Source: an uncultured Eubacteriales bacterium
GTDB taxonomy: Bacteria; Bacillota; Clostridia; Oscillospirales; Oscillospiraceae
Direction of reading: 5' to 3'
DNA length: 18,210 nt
NCBI GenBank assembly: GCA_900553805.1
Contig: USEU01000042.1
Location: 1 to 18,210 of the forward strand
This document shows, piece after piece, positions 14,696 through 18,210 of the stretch. Positions within the stretch are counted from its first letter, which is position 1. Every line of letters starts with the position of its first letter. The position numbers and the translations under genes were made by a program. The notes under the pieces are model-generated. The model was not told the DNA's origin and did no database searches. It worked only from the letters and a program-made list of their open reading frames with translations.

Positions 14696-14725
14696 AATAT
14701 AATGCCGTAACCGTCTATATAGCAA
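14696..14725 (-). promoter_or_regulatory. Candidate promoter of the ABC/isomerase operon
   Basis: On the minus strand TTGCTA (14720-14725) is followed 18 nt later by TATATT (14696-14701), or 17 nt later by TTATAT. It is the best sigma-A-like pair seen in this divergent gap. The predicted leader is about 110 nt. Confidence 0.4.
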
Positions 14726-14784
14726 TGAAAATAATGAAAAATCCAGTTATATTGCATAGCTTCTGAATTTTTTTCATTTTTCTC

Positions 14785-14813
14785 TTTACACGGTCTGTTT
14801 CTGCCTGTATAAT
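14785..14813 (+). promoter_or_regulatory. Sigma-A promoter of the LacI-type regulator
   Basis: TTTACA (14785-14790), a 17-nt spacer, then TATAAT (14808-14813). The predicted start near 14820 falls inside the ribosome binding site region (GGGGAGG, 14817-14823), so the 5' leader is only about 10-15 nt. Confidence 0.75.
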
Positions 14814-14818
14814 ACAGG
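14804..14818. promoter_or_regulatory. Perfect 15-bp palindrome over the regulator's -10 box
   Basis: CCTGTAT-A-ATACAGG is a perfect 7-1-7 palindrome covering the -10 hexamer and reaching the ribosome binding site. A bound repressor would block RNA polymerase, so it is a likely autoregulatory operator. Confidence 0.55.
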
Positions 14819-14831
14819 GGAGGTGAGGTGC

Positions 14832-15842
14832 ATGGAGAAAAGAAAGATCCGCATTCAAGACATCGCACAGCAGGCCGGAGTATCCAACGCAACGGTATCC
14901 CGTGTACTGAATAACCAGGGGCTTGTGAATGGAGAGACCTACCGCAAGGTTCTGGACGCAATGAACGCGCTTGGCTACCCCCATACCCTGCGGGTCAGCA
15001 CAAGCAGCGGAAAAAGCAGTTCTCCCGACCTGATCATTCTGAGTCTGCCCGCCATCAGCAACCCCTTTTATTATGAAATTGCCGTGGGTGCGCAGAATGC
15101 CGCCAAGCGCTTTGGCTACCGGGTCCTGATCAGCAACAGTCCGCTGGATGCGGATGGTCTGGAGCAGCTCACAGCCCTTGCCAAATCCAATGCCGTCGCC
15201 GGTGTCATTTCGCTGAACAGCATGACCAGCGCCACACTGGAGCGGCTGTGCGCCGTGACGCACGTGATACAGTGCTGTGAATATTGCGACGGAAGCAATG
15301 TTCCCTTTGTCTCCATCAACGACTACCAGGCGACCCGCACTGCCCTCGCGCACCTGTACTCCCACGGGCGCAAGGACATCGCCCTGATCAACGGCCCGCT
15401 GGGCTTCAAATATGCCCGCCACCGTCAGGCAGCTTACCTGGACTTTTTGCAGGAGAACCGGCTCCCCATTCGGGAGGATTGGATCATCCAGCTGTCCTCC
15501 GTAGATTTCTCCATTGCCGTCGCCTCTCTGACGCAGCTGCTTTCCAGACCCAATCCGCCGGACGCGATCTTCGCCATTTCCGATGTGTTTGCCGTCGCCG
15601 CCGTAAAGGTCGCCAAGAAATGCGGCCTGCGCATCCCCCAGGATCTGATGATCGTGGGCTTTGATAACATCGACGTATCCTATATGTTTGAGCCCACCAT
15701 TACCACGGTCAATCAGCCCAAGCAGCAGCTGGGCTACATGGCCTGCGAGCTGCTGGTGGAGCAGATCTCCAACCCGGAAGCGCCCCTGAAGCAGCTCTTC
15801 CTGGATACGGAATTGATCGTCCGCGAAAGCACAACGGCTTGA
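14832..15842 (+). CDS. LacI-family transcriptional regulator
   Basis: A 336-residue LacI-family protein. The N-terminal helix-turn-helix is IRIQDIAQQAGVSNATVSRV (about 5-24) with the VLNNQGLVN hinge-side block. A ribose-binding-protein-like effector domain starts near DLIILSLPAISNPFYYEIA and ends with the typical IVGFDNIDVS, TTVNQPKQQLG and VRESTTA blocks. The start is ATG 14832, since GGGGAGG lies 8 nt upstream; an in-frame GTG at 14823 overlaps that site. It is divergent from the ABC/isomerase operon and almost certainly controls it, derepressing when a sugar ligand binds. Palindromes in the shared gap are candidate operators. A terminator follows the gene. Confidence 0.92.
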   Translation: MEKRKIRIQDIAQQAGVSNATVSRVLNNQGLVNGETYRKVLDAMNALGYPHTLRVSTSSGKSSSPDLIILSLPAISNPFYYEIAVGAQNAAKRFGYRVLISNSPLDADGLEQLTALAKSNAVAGVISLNSMTSATLERLCAVTHVIQCCEYCDGSNVPFVSINDYQATRTALAHLYSHGRKDIALINGPLGFKYARHRQAAYLDFLQENRLPIREDWIIQLSSVDFSIAVASLTQLLSRPNPPDAIFAISDVFAVAAVKVAKKCGLRIPQDLMIVGFDNIDVSYMFEPTITTVNQPKQQLGYMACELLVEQISNPEAPLKQLFLDTELIVRESTTA

Positions 15843-15880
15843 CCTTCCCCTGGGCCGGTCTCACCCATACAGCAAAAGAG

Positions 15881-15924
15881 CGAGCAAACTGATTTCGCAG
15901 GTCGGTTTGCTCGTTTTTCGTTTT
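15881..15924 (+). terminator. Intrinsic terminator of the LacI-type gene
   Basis: Stem CGAGCAAAC (15881-15889) with GTTTGCTCG (15905-15913), followed by TTTTTCGTTTTC. Stem and U-tract are both good. Confidence 0.85.
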
Positions 15925-15945
15925 CAATGTTCAAAAGGATTCCGT

Positions 15946-15974
15946 TTGCTTTCGGCGGGGATTTGTGCTACACT
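15946..15974 (+). promoter_or_regulatory. Candidate promoter of the response regulator
   Basis: TTGCTT (15946-15951), a 17-nt spacer, then TACACT (15969-15974), with a TGn extension (TGC) just before the -10. It lies after the preceding terminator. The leader of about 75 nt contains a weak hairpin (15996-16003 with 16015-16022). Confidence 0.5.
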
Positions 15975-16056
15975 GTGGGGCAGAAGGATGTTTGGGCAGT
16001 GCCGGGGTGCCTGAGGCATTGCGGAGCACGTGGAGCATGGAGGCCAGAGAGAAGCA

Positions 16057-16776
16057 ATGGAAAGAACAGAACCGCTTCAGGTCGTTATTTGTGATGACGA
16101 TCCTGTTATGCTGCAATACCTCCGGGAACTGACGGAAAAGGCGCTGGCCTCGGAAATCTTTGCGGTCCGCACGGCCCTGGCTCCCGGGGAGCTGGACGGG
16201 CAGGCCCGCAGCGCCCACATTCTGGTTCTGGACATTCAGATGCCGGAGCAGAGCGGCATTGCCCTGGCAAAGGCCGTTTCCCGGGAGAATCCCGACTGTC
16301 AGATCGTATTTGTCAGCGGCTTTGTGTGCTACGTCAGCGACGTTTACGATGTGCCCCATGTGGCGATGGTCATGAAGGACCGGCTGGAGGATCAGCTGCC
16401 GAAATTTCTGCTGCGCGCTGCCCGGCAGGCCCGGCAGCAGGCCAGGAAATGGATGACCGTGCAGATCCGGGGCAAGGAGGAGCGGGTGCTGGTATCCAAC
16501 GTCCGCTATCTGGAGCGCAGCGGCCACGTGACCCGGATCTACCTCAAGAACGGCCAGAGTCTTCAGACCCGTGAGAAGCTGGATACCCTGCTGAGCCGGA
16601 CGGGGGAAGCGACCCTGTGCCGCTGTCATGTCAGCTACGCGGCCAATCTGCGCTGGGTGGATTCTCTGGACGGGCAGGGCTTCCGTATGCGGACCGGCGA
16701 ACGCCTGCCCATCAGCCGCACCCATCTGCACCGGGTCCGGGATGCGTTTTTCGGGTATTTACAGGAGATAACATAA
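16057..16776 (+). CDS. LytTR-family response regulator (AgrA/ComE type)
   Basis: A 239-residue cytoplasmic DNA-binding regulator. The receiver domain (about 6-125) has acidic pocket residues in ICDDDPV (Asp13-14), phosphoacceptor Asp59 in LVLDIQMPEQSG, Ser in FVSGF and Lys107. A LytTR DNA-binding domain (about 135-238) follows, with VRYLERSGHVTRIYLKNG, FCRCHVSY-like RCHVSYAANLRWV and GERLPISRTH blocks. The start is ATG 16057; GGAGG lies 13 nt upstream and AGAGAGAA nearer. An in-frame GTG at 16030 is the alternative. It is convergent with a GHKL sensor kinase, its probable partner. Target genes are not evident in the window. Confidence 0.88.
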   Translation: MERTEPLQVVICDDDPVMLQYLRELTEKALASEIFAVRTALAPGELDGQARSAHILVLDIQMPEQSGIALAKAVSRENPDCQIVFVSGFVCYVSDVYDVPHVAMVMKDRLEDQLPKFLLRAARQARQQARKWMTVQIRGKEERVLVSNVRYLERSGHVTRIYLKNGQSLQTREKLDTLLSRTGEATLCRCHVSYAANLRWVDSLDGQGFRMRTGERLPISRTHLHRVRDAFFGYLQEIT

Positions 16777-16814
16777 AGCAGCACCGCACATTTTTCCACT
16801 GTGCGGTGCTGCTT
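16776..16814. terminator. Bidirectional terminator between response regulator and kinase
   Basis: Perfect 15-bp stem (16776-16790 with 16800-16814) and 9-nt loop. It starts on the last base of the response regulator's stop codon and ends 1 nt before the convergent kinase gene's stop. It can serve both convergent genes. Confidence 0.8.
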
Positions 16815-16815
16815 C

Positions 16816-18126
16816 TTATGTCTTTGGCAGGTGCAGGATCAGCGTGGAGGTGAACCAGCCGTCGCTGTACTCCGTTTGGAAGCTGCCGTCATACTGCTTG
16901 GCCAGGCGGTTCAATATGCCCAGCCCCAGCCCGTGGGATCGCAGCGGATCGCTGCGGTCCTTTTTTTCGGGGGCGGCGGCCGTATTCCGGCAGCGGATCA
17001 CCAGGCAGTCCTTTTGGACTGCGGCCCGCAGCTCGATGGTCTTTTCCGCCGCGCCGCTGTTTGACGCGCCCTGGATGCTGTTGTCCAGCAGGTTGGAGAA
17101 GGCGCTGCACAGGTGGGCGTTCTCAATGGGCAGCTGGGGCGGCAATTGGGCATCCAGGGAAAGTTCGATGTGGTTTTCCCGGCACTGGCGGGCCTTTTCG
17201 TCCAGCACCGCGTCCACGATCAGGTTGCCGCAATACCTGGGGCCAACCTTCTCCCGAATACTGGTGCGCAGCAGGTCCAGCTGGCGGCGCACCTGCTCGT
17301 TCTGTCCCTCGTCCAGGAGGCGGTAGGCGGCGGTGAGCTGGTTGTTCAGGTCATGACGGATCTGGTTGACGGCGAGGATGTTTTCCTGGAGCTGGCGGTA
17401 GTAGTCCGTCTGCACGTTCAGCTGCTGCTCGGCGGTTTGCAGCTGGGCTTCCGTCTGGGCGGCGCTCTGGAGCTTGCGGATGCTGACCACGGCGCAGATA
17501 TCCGCCGCCACGGACAGCCCCGCGGCAATGTGCAGCGGCAGGGAAATGCCCATGGTCTGGTCAACTTCCAGCAGATAACGGTTGATGATGTTCAGGGAGA
17601 CCATCTGGCTCAGGGGCACCGGGGCCACCAGCAGCAGATTTTTCAGCTTGCCCGGATTGCTCCAGAGCCAATTCATCAGCCGCAGCACCGCCGGATCCAG
17701 AACAAACAGCGTCAGCGCGCACAGGCCGCCCATGATGGCATTTCCGTAGTCCCGTTTGTCCACCAGATATTCCGGCGGAATGCCCAGCGCCTTCGCGGCG
17801 GGGAAAACCACCAGATTCAGCAAATAGTTCTCCAAAATCTGCGCGGCCAGGAATGCCAGCATATAGATGCAGGCCTTGACGCGGAAGCCTTTTTTCGCAA
17901 AGATGCCGGACAGGCTGATCGAGAGGAACAGGATCAGTATATCCAGCTGGGCAATACCCGGTGTAATCAGGTAGTTGTTGATCCCCCACACCGGCACCTG
18001 CAAAACAATGAACATCGTCTTGAACATCCCCGGATGCTCCATGGGGACGGCCCGGGTCATGTAATGCGCAAGAATATACGTGGAGAAACTGATTGCCGTC
18101 AGATTCGCAAGAACGACCAGAAACAT
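16816..18126 (-). CDS. GHKL-domain sensor histidine kinase (AgrC/ComD type)
   Basis: A 436-residue membrane kinase. About six hydrophobic segments fill residues 1-215, the sensor layout of AgrC-like kinases. A coiled-coil-like Gln/Ala-rich stretch (about 218-250) leads to the H-box NQIRHDLNNQL with His258. The N-box FSNLLDNSIQGA (Asn345) and G-box SHGLGLGIL (398-405) belong to the GHKL (HATPase_c_5) type. The start is placed at ATG 18124-18126, because AGAAGGA lies about 6-8 nt upstream. An in-frame ATG at 18144 sits 4 bp from a repeat element. It is convergent with, and the likely phosphodonor for, the LytTR regulator. The signal is unknown; no AgrD-like peptide or AgrB protease gene is seen. 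Confidence 0.88.
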   Translation of the reverse strand: MFLVVLANLTAISFSTYILAHYMTRAVPMEHPGMFKTMFIVLQVPVWGINNYLITPGIAQLDILILFLSISLSGIFAKKGFRVKACIYMLAFLAAQILENYLLNLVVFPAAKALGIPPEYLVDKRDYGNAIMGGLCALTLFVLDPAVLRLMNWLWSNPGKLKNLLLVAPVPLSQMVSLNIINRYLLEVDQTMGISLPLHIAAGLSVAADICAVVSIRKLQSAAQTEAQLQTAEQQLNVQTDYYRQLQENILAVNQIRHDLNNQLTAAYRLLDEGQNEQVRRQLDLLRTSIREKVGPRYCGNLIVDAVLDEKARQCRENHIELSLDAQLPPQLPIENAHLCSAFSNLLDNSIQGASNSGAAEKTIELRAAVQKDCLVIRCRNTAAAPEKKDRSDPLRSHGLGLGILNRLAKQYDGSFQTEYSDGWFTSTLILHLPKT

Positions 18127-18148
18127 AAAAAGTCCTTCTTTCATCTAT

Positions 18149-18210
18149 GGCAACGCCGCGCAATTGTGTCTGCGAGCCGCAGCCGTCTTTTTGCCCCACT
18201 TCTTCAGTTT
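18149..18210. mobile_element. MITE-like element, second copy (cut by window end)
   Basis: The 62 bases match the right end of the copy at 5540-5757 in reverse complement: about 59 of 62 identical, with two substitutions and a one-base indel. It begins GGCAACGCCGCGCAATTG and is preceded by CTAT, which keeps TA but not TTAA. The rest lies outside the window. It is 22 bp upstream of the kinase start. Confidence 0.8.

Noticed and set aside
15927..16094. Small plus-strand frame beginning MFKRIPFAFGGDLCY, considered as a pheromone precursor
   Set aside because: No ribosome binding site, it spans the predicted promoter of the response regulator and it runs into that gene out of frame. It has no AgrD-like or double-Gly leader.
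1..18210. CRISPR array, tRNA, rRNA, replication origin or phage genes
   Set aside because: No regularly spaced repeats, cloverleaf sequences, rRNA-like blocks, DnaA-box clusters or phage structural motifs were seen.

Overview
The window looks like chromosomal DNA of a fairly GC-rich Bacillota, probably a gut-type Clostridia such as an Oscillospirales relative. This is inferred from strong AGGAGG-type ribosome binding sites, sigma-A promoters (TTTACA-17-TATAAT), a Gram-positive lipoprotein signal, a LytTR/GHKL two-component pair and a miniature repeat element. No rRNA, tRNA or CRISPR array is visible.

Left part (1-4843). A 5'-truncated SAM-methyltransferase remnant follows a 14-bp palindrome and ends in a strong hairpin. 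Next is a malate module: a LysR-type regulator (minus strand), divergent from a short malic enzyme and a 2-hydroxycarboxylate transporter of the CitS/MleP family. The malic enzyme has an extended -10 promoter and a roughly 100-nt leader that can fold into a three-way junction. A small two-TM protein with two CxxC pairs, of unknown function, comes after.

Middle (4844-5813). A hexapeptide-repeat sugar O-acetyltransferase gene (minus strand) is preceded immediately by a 218-bp MITE-like element with terminal inverted repeats and a TA or TTAA target duplication. A second, inverted copy of the same element starts at 18149 and runs off the window, so the two copies bracket about 12.4 kb.

Main operon (5814-14579, minus strand, transcribed right to left). 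The order is a two-domain sugar ABC ATPase, two permeases and a substrate-binding lipoprotein, then a strong hairpin, three TIM-barrel sugar isomerase/epimerase-like enzymes and a Gfo/Idh/MocA dehydrogenase. A LacI-type regulator is divergent from it. Its promoter carries a perfect 15-bp palindrome over the -10 box, and two further palindromes 22 bp apart lie in the ABC operon's leader. The most economical reading is uptake of a sugar, polyol or glycoside, then NAD(P)-dependent oxidation to a keto-sugar and metal-dependent epimerisation, isomerisation or elimination. There is no kinase, aldolase or glycosidase, so the pathway feeds into functions encoded elsewhere. The substrate cannot be read from the sequence.

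Right part (15843-18210). A LytTR response regulator (plus) and a GHKL sensor kinase (minus) are convergent and share a bidirectional terminator. No signal-peptide gene is recognisable near them. The kinase start codon lies only 22 bp from the second repeat copy.
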